DNA from: JBBQHX01 sp035306065
GTDB taxonomy: Bacteria; Gemmatimonadota; Gemmatimonadetes; Gemmatimonadales; Gemmatimonadaceae
Direction of reading: 5' to 3'
Length of the DNA: 64,000 bases
NCBI GenBank assembly: GCA_035306065.1
Contig: DATGOL010000030.1
Span: 1-64,000 of the forward strand
Positions 35,382 through 44,827 of the stretch are shown here, piece by piece. The notes below the pieces were generated by a model, which was given only the letters and a program-made list of their open reading frames with translations, was not told where the DNA came from and did no database searches. The position numbers and the translations under genes were made by a program. Position 1 is the stretch's first letter, and every line of letters starts with the position of its first letter.

Positions 35382-36752
35382 TCAGACGCTTACGCCCTTG
35401 GTGGCCAGCCACGCTTCCATCTCGCCACGAATCTCGGCAAGCCGTTCCTCTGTGCGTGCCTCGAAGCGCAACACGAGAACCGGCTGCGTGTTGGATGCCC
35501 GAATGAGTCCCCATCCGTCACCGTAGAGTACCCGCGCACCGTCGACGTCCACCACATCATGAAGGGAACTGAAGTGGCGTACGGCTTCGTCCACTATCCC
35601 GAACTTCATGTCGTCAGGGCAGTCCACGCGAATTTCCGGTGTCGAGAAGAACCTGGGTACGTCAGAGAGCAACTCCCTCACGGTCTTGCCGGAGTCTGCA
35701 ACGATACGAAGCAGGCGCGCTGCAGCGTAGATGGCATCGTCGTGACCGTAGAAACCTTCCGTAAAGAACATGTGGCCTGACATCTCGCCGGCCAGCGGTG
35801 CGGAGAGTTCCTTCATCCGCTCCTTGATCAGCGAATGTCCGGTCTTCCACATGACGGGATTCCCGCCTGCATGCTCGATCGCGTCAGGCAGCGCCTGGGA
35901 GCACTTCACGTCGAAGATGATGGATTGGCCCTTTCCGGTGCGCGCAAGAACGTCGCGAGCGTACACGATGAGCAGGTGATCGCCCCAGATTACATCGCCT
36001 TCCGAGTCCACCACGCCAATCCGGTCGGCATCTCCGTCAAACGCGATGCCCAGTTCTGCACCATCCTCGCGCACGGCAGCGATCAGGTCTTCCAGGTTCT
36101 CGACGACCGTCGGGTCCGGGTGGTGGTTGGGAAAGGTGCCGTCGCTTTCGCAGAATAACCCGCGAGCGTCCAGCTTCAACCGGGCAAAGAGCTGCGGCGC
36201 AACCAGGGCACCCGCTCCGTTGCCGCAGTCGAAAACCACCTTCACCGGTCGCGAAATCGAGCCTGTTCTCTGGAGAATGTCCTCCAGGTATGGCTCGATG
36301 ATCGTCTCCTCCCGCACGCTTCCCTTCACCTCAGCCGGCGCTGCCGGATTCTGAATCAGGCTGTAGAGGTGCTGAATCGCTTCTCCGTGCAGCGAGTCCG
36401 TTCCCAGGCACATCTTGAAACCGTTGTACTCCGGCGGATTGTGCGAACCGGTAATCTGGATACCGCCTGCAACTCCTACGTGCCAGAGCGACCAGTACAT
36501 GAGTGGTGTTGGAACCACGCCGATGTCCACCACGTCCACGCCGGCCGACGTGAGGCCCTCCACGAGCGCGTCGCGCAGTTCGCCGCCCGACGGCCTGTTG
36601 TCGCGGCCCACAGCAACCGCGCCCCTGACTCCCGCGGCAATCATGTTGCGCGCGTAGGCGTCACCGATTGCGCGAGCAGCCTCGGTGGTGAGCTCGCTGC
36701 CCACTATTCCGCGAATGTCGTACTGCCGGAAGATGTTGCTGCTGATGCTCAT
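35382..36752 (-). CDS. Phosphomannomutase/phosphoglucomutase
   Basis: 456 residues of the alpha-D-phosphohexomutase family (AlgC/ManB type). The N-terminal FRQYDIRGIVGSEL, phosphoserine loop QITGSHNPPEYNGF, metal loop AFDGDADRIGVVD, sugar loop GEMSGHMFF and the phosphate-binding RASNTQPVLVLRFEA are all present. It interconverts hexose 1- and 6-phosphates for sugar nucleotide supply, useful for the envelope glycosyltransferases. The ATG at 36752 has AGG six bases before it; the 14 codons above it are not family sequence. Confidence 0.93.
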   Translation of the reverse strand: MSISSNIFRQYDIRGIVGSELTTEAARAIGDAYARNMIAAGVRGAVAVGRDNRPSGGELRDALVEGLTSAGVDVVDIGVVPTPLMYWSLWHVGVAGGIQITGSHNPPEYNGFKMCLGTDSLHGEAIQHLYSLIQNPAAPAEVKGSVREETIIEPYLEDILQRTGSISRPVKVVFDCGNGAGALVAPQLFARLKLDARGLFCESDGTFPNHHPDPTVVENLEDLIAAVREDGAELGIAFDGDADRIGVVDSEGDVIWGDHLLIVYARDVLARTGKGQSIIFDVKCSQALPDAIEHAGGNPVMWKTGHSLIKERMKELSAPLAGEMSGHMFFTEGFYGHDDAIYAAARLLRIVADSGKTVRELLSDVPRFFSTPEIRVDCPDDMKFGIVDEAVRHFSSLHDVVDVDGARVLYGDGWGLIRASNTQPVLVLRFEARTEERLAEIRGEMEAWLATKGVSV

Positions 36753-36872
36753 TCCGCTGCCTGGTAAGAGTCCCGATCTTGCGCCCGTTGCCAAACGCGG
36801 TGTGCATCCGTCAAGGGCGCTCTAATCTGCATTGCGCAATGGTAGCTGCGAGCCGGTGCAGCCCTCGCGCTG

Positions 36873-38447
36873 TTATTGCGCGAGGCTGACTTCCGGCATC
36901 ACGACCCCGGACGAGTCTGCAGCCGCCGTGGGCACTTCAGGCGAGCGCAATTCCGGAACCACGGTACGATCGCCCAGAGGTGAGCTGGCTCTCGCGAGCC
37001 GCACAGCAGGGCTTGGATACACACCCAGGATCAGGAGTATCGCAACGCTCGCTCCAATAACGAAACGCGTTGCAGACGGTGCCGGGGCAATCACCGGTGC
37101 ACCCTCGGGGCGAGGGCGGAAGAACATCACGATGATCACCTTCAGGTAGTACGCGGCAGACAGCACACTGGTCATCACCAGAATGATCGCCAGGCGCGTT
37201 TGCGGTGATGGCGCCTGCAGTGCGGCCTGAAGCACGTACCACTTGGCGAAGAAGCCCATTCCTCCGGCCAGCGGGAAGCCCAGCAAAGCCAGCATGAACA
37301 CCGCCATGGCGGCAGAGCTGCCGGGTCGAACGCTCCAGAGGCCAGCATATTCGCTCAGGTTGTCCGAGTTGGTAACGGAGTGGCCCAGCATGCAGACGAT
37401 ACCGAACGCGCCAACAGTGGCGAACGTGTACGCGAACAGGTAGAACACGAGCGCCGCCGCACCAGCCTCAGTGCCCGTGAGGAGTGCGACCATCAGGTAG
37501 CCCGCGTGCGCAATGCTGGAATATGCCAGCAGACGCTTCAGGTTGTTCTGTGCAAGGGCGATCACATTGCCCACGACCATGGTGAGAACAGCGATCCACC
37601 AGAGGGCTCCGTGCCAGAGTTCGTAGGCGTTCGGCAGCGCTTCGAGCGTTACTCGCACGAACGCCGCGAAGGCCGCTGCCTTGAGTGCCGCCGCCATGAA
37701 CGCGGTGTACGGAGTTGGCGCACCTTCGTACACGTCAGGCGTCCACATGTGGAACGGTACGGCAGCCACCTTGAAGCCGAAGCCCACCAGGAGGAGCGCC
37801 ACGCCCACGATGAACAAGGAACTGCCCGCCACTGCAGGGTCGGCGAGCCTGTCACCGATCACCGCCAGATTCGTGGACGCCGCAGCACCATAGATAAGCG
37901 CGATTCCGTAGAGCAGGAACGCGGAGCTGAAGGCGCCAAGCAGGAAGTACTTGAGTGCTGCCTCCGCCGACCTTGCGCTACGCCTGTCTATACCGGCGAG
38001 GATGTAAACCGCGATGGACATGAATTCCATCCCGATAAACACCATGATAAGGTCACGCGCCCCCAGCAGGATGAGCATGCCGCACGTGGCCAGCAGCGTG
38101 AGCACGTAGGACTCCGATCCTCGCACGCCTATGCGCTCGTTGTCATCCAGTGAGAGCAGCTGCGTGAGTATGGCGCCAACCAGCACAACAGCGCTCGTGC
38201 CCCAGCGGAATCCGTCAACGGCAACCAGGCCAACGTTGGACGTGACGCCGCTGCTCCACATCCAGGCTACCGCCCCGAGCGCAGCAAGCGAAACACCAAT
38301 GGAAGCGATTCCTACTCGGCGCGCACGCTCCTCCGTTTCCGGTCCCCATACTCCAATCAGGAGAAGGGCCATTGCGCCTACAGCGAGAATGACCTCAGGA
38401 AGGACGGCTATTGTCAGGTGGCCGGGATGGGCCAGGTCTAGATGCAC
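36873..38447 (-). CDS. nuoN: NADH-quinone oxidoreductase subunit N
   Basis: One of the three antiporter-like proton-pumping subunits of complex I in the inner membrane. The 524 residues form about 14 helices; LIMVFIGMEFMSIAVYIL, AALKYFLLGAFSSAF, VPFHMWTPDVYEGAPTPYTAF and LKRLLAYSSIAHAGYL match NuoN, with the pumping lysines in KVAAVPFH and ALKAAAFAAF. It starts with GTG 20 bases after nuoM copy 2 and is the last nuo gene. The C-terminal 50 residues after the last helix are polar. Confidence 0.95.
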   Translation of the reverse strand: MHLDLAHPGHLTIAVLPEVILAVGAMALLLIGVWGPETEERARRVGIASIGVSLAALGAVAWMWSSGVTSNVGLVAVDGFRWGTSAVVLVGAILTQLLSLDDNERIGVRGSESYVLTLLATCGMLILLGARDLIMVFIGMEFMSIAVYILAGIDRRSARSAEAALKYFLLGAFSSAFLLYGIALIYGAAASTNLAVIGDRLADPAVAGSSLFIVGVALLLVGFGFKVAAVPFHMWTPDVYEGAPTPYTAFMAAALKAAAFAAFVRVTLEALPNAYELWHGALWWIAVLTMVVGNVIALAQNNLKRLLAYSSIAHAGYLMVALLTGTEAGAAALVFYLFAYTFATVGAFGIVCMLGHSVTNSDNLSEYAGLWSVRPGSSAAMAVFMLALLGFPLAGGMGFFAKWYVLQAALQAPSPQTRLAIILVMTSVLSAAYYLKVIIVMFFRPRPEGAPVIAPAPSATRFVIGASVAILLILGVYPSPAVRLARASSPLGDRTVVPELRSPEVPTAAADSSGVVMPEVSLAQ

Positions 38448-38467
38448 GTAAGGGTCTCCGTACGACT

Positions 38468-40054
38468 TCAGGGCTGTTCAGTCTGTTCTCGGGCTCGCTG
38501 CTGCTCCGCAAATGCACTTCCCCGCTCCACATGCTCGATCAACTGAGCGGTGGCTGTCTCCATGCGTCGCAGTACTGGCCCGGGTGCAACGCCCAGCAGG
38601 ATGATGACGAGCGTAATCACGCCCATCATTCCCAGCTCGCGCCTGTTCAGGTCACTCAGATGCCGATTCTCCTCGTTCGAGAGCGGATTGAACAGAACCC
38701 GCTGCAGCGCCCAGAGCAGATAGACGGCGGCAAAGATAACACCGCTTGCTGCAATGATGGCAGCAAACGGATAGGTGCGGTACGAGCCGACCAGCACCAG
38801 GAACTCACCCACGAATCCACTCGTTCCCGGAAGCCCGATGCTCGCGAGCGCAGTAATCGTGAGAAATGCGGCAAACATGGGCACTACGCGCGCGATTCCT
38901 CCATACGAGGCAATCTCGCGTGTGTGTGTTCTTTCGTAGAGCATTCCAACCAGAAGGAACAGCCCGCTGGTGGAGACTCCGTGGCTGATCATGATCACCA
39001 GCGCACCCTGAACGCTCTGCATGGTGAGAGCGAAGATACCCAGCATCACGAAGCCCAGATGGCTGATGGATGAATACGCCACGAGCTTCTTGAGATCCGG
39101 CTGCACCATGGCCACGAGCGCGCCATAAACAATGGACACGACTGCCAGGCCGATGATTATCCCTCGAACCACCGGGAGCATGGCAACCGAAGGAAAAAGC
39201 GGCAGAGCGAACCGCAGGAAGCCATATGCGCCCATCTTCAGCATCACACCGGCGAGGATCACCGACCCACCCGTTGGTGCTTCCACGTGGGCATCCGGCA
39301 ACCACGTGTGAAACGGGAAGAGCGGAACCTTGATGGCGAAGGCCAGGAAGAATGCTCCAAACAGCCAGAGCGACTGAACCGGCGAGAGCGCGAGGCGCGC
39401 TACGGTCTGGTCGTAGCTGAATGTGTCCGCTCCAACCGACTGCCAGATAACGAGAATCGCCACCAGCATGAGGAGCGAACCGCCCATCGTGTATATGAAG
39501 AACTTTTCGCTCGCGTAAATCCGTCGGGTACCACCCCAGATGCCGATAACGAAATACATCGGCACCAGCATGATCTCCCAGAACACATAGAACAGCAGGA
39601 AGTCGAGCGCCACGAACACGCCGATCATTCCCGTTGTGAGCACCAGCAGCAACGCGTAGTGCGTGCGCAGCTTCGTGCGAACGCTGGTCCAGTCACCCAA
39701 TGCTGCTATCGGCATCAGGAACGTGGTGAGAAGCACCATGAACAGCGAGATGCCATCCACACCGATCGTGAACCTGGAGTGCAGGTCCGGAAGCCACGGC
39801 GCGTCAATGTAGAACTGCCAGCCGGTACGGGCCTCGTCGAATGCCCACCACATGCCCAGCGAGAGCACGAACTCCGCCATGAGCGTGACGACGGCTATCC
39901 AGCGTGCTCTCGACCCGCCTCGATACTCAACGTCTCCGCTCGCGGGCGCTGCCCGGCAGAAAGCGAAGATGGCGGCTACGCCTATGAGAGGAACCAGCAG
40001 GAGAATCGGTAGGATCCAGCTGTCATAGTGGATCTGGGCCAGCAGCTCGCGCAT
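38468..40054 (-). CDS. nuoM: NADH-quinone oxidoreductase subunit M, canonical copy (second in order)
   Basis: 528 residues, about 14 helices. Pumping residues are Glu160 (FYVFWEIMLVPMYF), Lys242 (AFAIKVPLFPFHTWLPDAHVEAPT) and Lys273 in the broken helix (ILAGVMLKMGAYG). These are the usual NuoM sequences. A strong AGGAGG lies 8 bases before the ATG. A 129-bp gap separates it from the other nuoM copy upstream, the largest gap within the nuo operon. It is followed 20 bases later by nuoN. Confidence 0.94.
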   Translation of the reverse strand: MRELLAQIHYDSWILPILLLVPLIGVAAIFAFCRAAPASGDVEYRGGSRARWIAVVTLMAEFVLSLGMWWAFDEARTGWQFYIDAPWLPDLHSRFTIGVDGISLFMVLLTTFLMPIAALGDWTSVRTKLRTHYALLLVLTTGMIGVFVALDFLLFYVFWEIMLVPMYFVIGIWGGTRRIYASEKFFIYTMGGSLLMLVAILVIWQSVGADTFSYDQTVARLALSPVQSLWLFGAFFLAFAIKVPLFPFHTWLPDAHVEAPTGGSVILAGVMLKMGAYGFLRFALPLFPSVAMLPVVRGIIIGLAVVSIVYGALVAMVQPDLKKLVAYSSISHLGFVMLGIFALTMQSVQGALVIMISHGVSTSGLFLLVGMLYERTHTREIASYGGIARVVPMFAAFLTITALASIGLPGTSGFVGEFLVLVGSYRTYPFAAIIAASGVIFAAVYLLWALQRVLFNPLSNEENRHLSDLNRRELGMMGVITLVIILLGVAPGPVLRRMETATAQLIEHVERGSAFAEQQRAREQTEQP

Positions 40055-40183
40055 TCGCTGTCCTCCTGATGGAATCCCGTGATAGTGTGGTTGTTCCCCG
40101 GCTTCAGGAGAACATACCCTTCGCTCTTCGTTCCGTCAGTGCAACGCCCTACACCTCGGCCATCAATTTGCCATTCACTTTGT

Positions 40184-41758
40184 TCATCTACCGGGGGCAG
40201 TAATTGACTCAGCTGCCTCCGAAGCGGCGGCATCCTCGAGCACCCGATCCACCATCAGTTGCGCAGACGGCTCGATGCGCCGCAGAATCGGACCGGGTGC
40301 GATTCCGATCCAGAGTACGGCGATCGCAAGGATCAGCATGACGCTGAGCTCGCGCCGGTTCATGTCCTTCATGCGCGGGCCGGCTTTCTCGCTGGCCGGA
40401 ACCGGATCAAACAGCATTCGCTGAAGCGCCCAGAGGAAATAGACGGCCGCCAGGATGATTCCCGTTGCCGCCACCACGGCGAAGATGGGCTGTGTCTGGT
40501 AGCTGCCAAGCAGCACCAGGAACTCACCCACGAATCCACTGGTGCCCGGAAGTCCGATGCTGCCCATCGCGGCAAGCACCAGGAACGCGGAACCCATTGG
40601 AGCAATACGGGCCAGGCCGCCAAAGTTGTGGATCATGCCGGTGCGGCGCCGCTCGTGAAGCATGCCCACCAGCAGGAACAGCATGGTAGACGTAAGGCCG
40701 GAGCTCAGCATCACGATCATCGCACCGTCCACACTCTGCACAGTGAGTGCGAAAATGCCGAGCATAACGAAGCCCAGGTGGCTGATGGACGAGTAGGATA
40801 CCAGGCGCTTGAAGTCAGGCTGCACCATTGCCACCAGTGCACCGTACACGATGCTCACAACCGACAACACCAGGATTACGGTGTGGATGGTTGGCTGCAG
40901 CGCGGCAGCCGGAAAGAACGGCACGGCAAGCCGGATCACACCGTACGTGGCAACCTTGATTCCCAGCGCAACGGCCGCCGTTGTCGGCGCCTCATGCTGC
41001 GCGTCAGGCAGCCAGGTGTGAAGCGGGAACAGGGGCGACTTCACCGCGAACGCGATGAAGAACGCTCCGAACATCCACAGCTGCGTAGTTGGTGAAAGAG
41101 ATGCGGACGCGAGCAGATGGTCGTAGTGGAAAGAGCTGGCTCCAGCCGATATCCACACGAACAGCACTCCCACCAGCATCATCAGCGAACCGAGGAACGT
41201 GAAGACGAAGTACTTCAGGCTCGCATAAACCCTTCGTTCCCCACCCCAGATTCCGATGATGAAGTACATCGGAATCAGCATCAGCTCCCAGAATACGTAG
41301 AAGAGCAGCAGGTCCACAGCCAGGAACACACCGATAATTCCGGCAGTCCATCCAAGGAGCAGTGCGTAGTAGCTTCTCGCGCGCTCCCGTACCTGCGTGA
41401 GGCTCCCGACTATGGAAAGCGGGATGACCAGAATGGTAAGCAGAACCATGAACAGCGAGATGCCATCCACTGCAAGCGTGAACCGGGCTCCCCAGTCCGG
41501 TATCCACGCATAGTCTGCCACCAGCTGCCAGCCGGCCTCGCCGGGCTCGAACATAATGAGTATGCCGATGCCCACGAGTCCCATCAGCACAAAAGTGTGC
41601 AGTGTGATGGAGTGCGGGCCGCGCCACTCGAACGCAGCTGTTTCGGAAACGTTCTCGTTCGCGAAAAAGCGCGTCACCAGCGCACCGACCAACGGGATGA
41701 TCAGGAGCGCGGGAAGCGCCCATGCATCGAAATTCAGGCTGACAAGGATATCGCGCAT
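40184..41758 (-). CDS. nuoM: NADH-quinone oxidoreductase subunit M, divergent copy (next to nuoL)
   Basis: 524 residues, clearly a NuoM: FYVFWELMLIPMYFIIGIW with Glu158, AFAVKSPLFPLHTWLPDA with Lys240, SIVYGALVAMVQPDFKRL and SIGLPGTSGFVGEFL. In the broken helix it reads HEAPTTAAVALGIKVATYG, three residues shorter than the canonical copy at 38468-40054, but keeps Lys268. All pumping residues remain, so it should be active. Reading frame is intact. It sits between nuoL and the canonical nuoM, so this complex I may hold four antiporter-like subunits. Confidence 0.92.
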   Translation of the reverse strand: MRDILVSLNFDAWALPALLIIPLVGALVTRFFANENVSETAAFEWRGPHSITLHTFVLMGLVGIGILIMFEPGEAGWQLVADYAWIPDWGARFTLAVDGISLFMVLLTILVIPLSIVGSLTQVRERARSYYALLLGWTAGIIGVFLAVDLLLFYVFWELMLIPMYFIIGIWGGERRVYASLKYFVFTFLGSLMMLVGVLFVWISAGASSFHYDHLLASASLSPTTQLWMFGAFFIAFAVKSPLFPLHTWLPDAQHEAPTTAAVALGIKVATYGVIRLAVPFFPAAALQPTIHTVILVLSVVSIVYGALVAMVQPDFKRLVSYSSISHLGFVMLGIFALTVQSVDGAMIVMLSSGLTSTMLFLLVGMLHERRRTGMIHNFGGLARIAPMGSAFLVLAAMGSIGLPGTSGFVGEFLVLLGSYQTQPIFAVVAATGIILAAVYFLWALQRMLFDPVPASEKAGPRMKDMNRRELSVMLILAIAVLWIGIAPGPILRRIEPSAQLMVDRVLEDAAASEAAESITAPGR

Positions 41759-41823
41759 GCGCGAGACGGGGTTTCGGGAAAAGGCACGGCGCTGCAGTCA
41801 CCAGCGACAGTTGCAGCGCGCGC

Positions 41824-44004
41824 CTAACGTAATATCACGAGGCTGAGCAGAAGCAGCACTCCGAACACCAGCACCCAGGCATACGAGCCAACGTTGCCCG
41901 ACTGCATGCGGGATCCCACCCAGGAGAGCCCGCGTGCAAGGTACGCAGTGCCGTTTACCATCAGACCGTCAATGATGCCCATGTCCAGCCCGCGCCAGAG
42001 AAGGCGTCGGGAGAACGTGACAGTGGGCTGCACGAGTGCGCGGTCAATGCCCTCGTCCACGTAGTACTTGTTCGCAAGTACGGCCTGCACTCCGTGCTCG
42101 GCCGGCGACATGGCCTTGGGCACAAGCCTGGCCGGGTCGAGTCGGATCCAGGCGACCGCAACTCCAGCAACGGCAACGGCTATCGCAATCCCCACGAGCA
42201 TCCACTCCGTGGAATGCTCGATCGCGGGCATCGAGCCGCCTCCCAGCATCAGCGTGGCGCGTCCCACTACCGGCTCCAGCCAGTTCTCGAGCACGTGCGC
42301 CGGGCCGAGCCGCATGATGGAGGGAAGGTTCAGCCAGCCGCCTACCGCGCTTAGCACTGCAAGCACAACCAGCGGGCCCGTCATGATCCACGGTGCCTCA
42401 TGCATGTGCTCCCGTGCCGAAGTCGGAAGCCGCGACGGACCATGGAAGGTGTAGCGCATCAGGCGCGTCATGTAGATGGCCGTAAGGAACGCGGTCAGTA
42501 GTGACACGCCGTACACCACATACATGAACACGGAACCCGAAATGCCCAGGAACGTACTTTCAGCAATCAGGCCCTGGTTGGCACGCATGAATACACCGGT
42601 GAGAATCTCGTCTTTCGAGAAGAAGCCCGAAAAGAGCGGGATACCGGAAATGGCGAGTGTGGCTACCCACATCGTGGCACGCGTCCACGGCATGGCAGAC
42701 CCAAGGCCTCCCATGTTGCGCATGTCCTGGGCATCGTCATCGATATTCGCCTTGTGATAGGCGTGGTGCATCGAGTGGATTACCGAACCTGCACCGAGGA
42801 AGAGGAGTGCCTTGAAGAACGCGTGCGTCGTGAGGTGAAAGATGCCTGCGGTGTAGGCACCTGCCCCGACGGCCACGAACATGTAGCCGAGCTGCGAGAC
42901 GGTTGAATAGGCGAGAACCTTCTTGATGTCCCACTGCTTGAGGCCGATGGTCGCGGCAAAGAACGCGGTCATCGCACCAACGAGAACGATCAGAAGTGAC
43001 GCGGTGGGCGAGAGTGCGAACAGGATTCCGGCACGCGCAACCAGGTAAACGCCCGCAGTCACCATGGTGGCCGCGTGGATCAGCGCCGACACAGGGGTGG
43101 GGCCGGCCATGGCGTCAGGCAGCCAGATGTACAGCGGCATCTGCGCGCTCTTTCCGGCACAACCAAGGAAAATGAAGATGCAGATGGCCGTGATCACGGC
43201 ACTCTGCCCCGGCTCCATCGCAGCCACCGCGCGCTCGACTCCGGCGAAGTCCAGTGCACCCAGATTTGCAAAGATAAGGAACATGGCGACCATAAATCCG
43301 AAGTCGCCGATACGGTTCACGATGAACGCCTTCTTGCCTGCGTCCGAGTTTGCCTTCGTGTCGAACCAGAACCCGATAAGGAGATAGGAGCAGAGGCCAA
43401 CGCCCTCCCATCCCACGAACAGCACCGGGTAGCTCGAGCCCATAACGAGCACGAGCATGAAGAACACGAACAGGTTCAGATAGGAGAAGTACCGGCTGTA
43501 TCCGGAGTCTCCCTTCATGTACCCGATGCTGAACAGATGGATGAGGAAGCTGATTCCCGTCACCACCAGGATCATCACCATTGACAGCTGATCGAGCTGG
43601 AACGCCCAGTCGATTCGCAGGTCACCTGCGGGCATCCACGCCCAGTAGGTCTGTATGAAGGGCACTTCCAGCATTCCCGGCGCTCGTGCGGCAAGGAAAA
43701 CCGCGATCGAAATCAGGAACGAGAGCCCCACCACGAGAGGACCGACTATGGTGGAAATCCGCTGCCACTTGTCCAGCGGAGGCGGCCCGGAATAACCGGC
43801 ATCTCCGGGTTGCAGATGCCCTGCATCCGGATCGTGCGATGGATCTTCCGGGCCGGCAAAGTATCCCGGCAGCAACGAGAGCAAACCGTTGGCTACGAAG
43901 CCGAGGAACGGCAGCAGCGGAATGAGCCACATCCACCACGCGACAGTGCCGGCCAGCGGATGCGCCAGAACCTCGGCGCCGGTTCCTGCAGACTGGAGGA
44001 GCAT
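41824..44004 (-). CDS. nuoL: NADH-quinone oxidoreductase subunit L
   Basis: 726 residues, longer than E. coli NuoL (613). Core motifs are VGWEGVGLCSYLLIGFW, SAQMPLYIWLPDAMAGPTPVSALIHAATMVTAGVYL (with pumping Lys and His) and KQWDIKKVLAYSTVSQLGYM. A hydrophilic loop at about residues 50-80, rich in Asp/Pro/Gly, follows the first helix. After helix 15 about 85 residues (NKYYVDEGIDRAL, GIIDGLMVNGTAYLARG) form the lateral-helix region before the last membrane helix. It overlaps nuoK by one base (TGATG). Confidence 0.96.
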   Translation of the reverse strand: MLLQSAGTGAEVLAHPLAGTVAWWMWLIPLLPFLGFVANGLLSLLPGYFAGPEDPSHDPDAGHLQPGDAGYSGPPPLDKWQRISTIVGPLVVGLSFLISIAVFLAARAPGMLEVPFIQTYWAWMPAGDLRIDWAFQLDQLSMVMILVVTGISFLIHLFSIGYMKGDSGYSRYFSYLNLFVFFMLVLVMGSSYPVLFVGWEGVGLCSYLLIGFWFDTKANSDAGKKAFIVNRIGDFGFMVAMFLIFANLGALDFAGVERAVAAMEPGQSAVITAICIFIFLGCAGKSAQMPLYIWLPDAMAGPTPVSALIHAATMVTAGVYLVARAGILFALSPTASLLIVLVGAMTAFFAATIGLKQWDIKKVLAYSTVSQLGYMFVAVGAGAYTAGIFHLTTHAFFKALLFLGAGSVIHSMHHAYHKANIDDDAQDMRNMGGLGSAMPWTRATMWVATLAISGIPLFSGFFSKDEILTGVFMRANQGLIAESTFLGISGSVFMYVVYGVSLLTAFLTAIYMTRLMRYTFHGPSRLPTSAREHMHEAPWIMTGPLVVLAVLSAVGGWLNLPSIMRLGPAHVLENWLEPVVGRATLMLGGGSMPAIEHSTEWMLVGIAIAVAVAGVAVAWIRLDPARLVPKAMSPAEHGVQAVLANKYYVDEGIDRALVQPTVTFSRRLLWRGLDMGIIDGLMVNGTAYLARGLSWVGSRMQSGNVGSYAWVLVFGVLLLLSLVILR

Positions 44005-44300
44005 CAGCCCTTCAGGAGGTTGATGTTCTCGAGGTCCACCGTCCTGAAGTGCCGGAAGACGGCGATGATAATCGCAAGCCCAACCGCAGCCTCTGCAGCT
44101 GCAACTGTCATTGTGAACACCACGAACACCTGGCCGGTAACCACGCCGTGAAGCCGTGACAGCGCCACGAGCGAGAGGTTCACCGCGTTGAGCATCAGCT
44201 CCACGCTCAGGAAGATCATGATCGCGTTACGGCGCGTGAGCACGCCGATTACGCCGATCGTGAACAGGATGGCGGAGAAGAACAGTGCTTGTGCGATCAT
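44004..44300 (-). CDS. nuoK: NADH-quinone oxidoreductase subunit K
   Basis: 98 residues with three helices. The conserved membrane glutamates are in IMIFLSVELMLNAVNL and AAAEAAVGLAIIIAVFRH. It belongs to the proton path between the quinone site and the pumps. It overlaps nuoJ by ATGA. Length is typical. Confidence 0.97.
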   Translation of the reverse strand: MIAQALFFSAILFTIGVIGVLTRRNAIMIFLSVELMLNAVNLSLVALSRLHGVVTGQVFVVFTMTVAAAEAAVGLAIIIAVFRHFRTVDLENINLLKG

Positions 44301-44827
44301 GTGCGTGGGCTCACGCGCTTGGCCAGTACCGCCGCGCCCACAACAGCTACCAGCAGAAGTACGCCGGCAACCTGGAACGCGAGCAGGTAATCGCGGAAAA
44401 GAACCTGGGCGAGCGGTGTGATGACATTCGGCTGCACCAGCGGATCCATGCCCACGGGATCAGGAAGCACCTGCGGCAGGCGATCGCGCATGAGCACGAA
44501 GAGTTCGGCGAGCAGCAGCAGACCGATGGCACCCGCAGACAGTCGCCACCGCATGTCGCGAATGTCCGAGGCAATCTTCACATGCCCCAGGTTGAGCAGC
44601 ATGATCACGAACAGGAACACCACCATGATCGCGCCTGCATACACGAGTACCTGGATGGCTGCAACGAAGTGCGCCTCCAGCATCACGTACATGGCTGCGA
44701 GTGCCGCGAACGTCTGCACCAGCCACAGCACTCCGGCAACGGGACTCTTTCGCGTAACGAAGAGAATTGCCGATACCACAGCGATGAGACCGAACAGTAT
44801 GAAGTGAAACTGGTATAGGAGCGTCAT
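44297..44827 (-). CDS. nuoJ: NADH-quinone oxidoreductase subunit J
   Basis: 176 residues with five helices; AALYVMLEAHFVAAIQVLVYAGAIMVVFLFVIMLLNL carries the conserved glycine-tyrosine region of helix 3 (the pi-bulge helix) in the form QVLVYAGAIM. The start at 44827 gives an ATGA overlap with nuoI; nine more codons are open upstream. Confidence 0.95.
   Translation of the reverse strand: MTLLYQFHFILFGLIAVVSAILFVTRKSPVAGVLWLVQTFAALAAMYVMLEAHFVAAIQVLVYAGAIMVVFLFVIMLLNLGHVKIASDIRDMRWRLSAGAIGLLLLAELFVLMRDRLPQVLPDPVGMDPLVQPNVITPLAQVLFRDYLLAFQVAGVLLLVAVVGAAVLAKRVSPRT

Noticed and set aside
36830..36841. 12-bp palindrome CATTGCGCAATG between nuoN and the phosphomutase
   Set aside because: Short, no flanking symmetry, and expected by chance at this length in 64 kb.
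40184..41758. The divergent nuoM as a pseudogene
   Set aside because: The frame is full length and all pumping residues remain.
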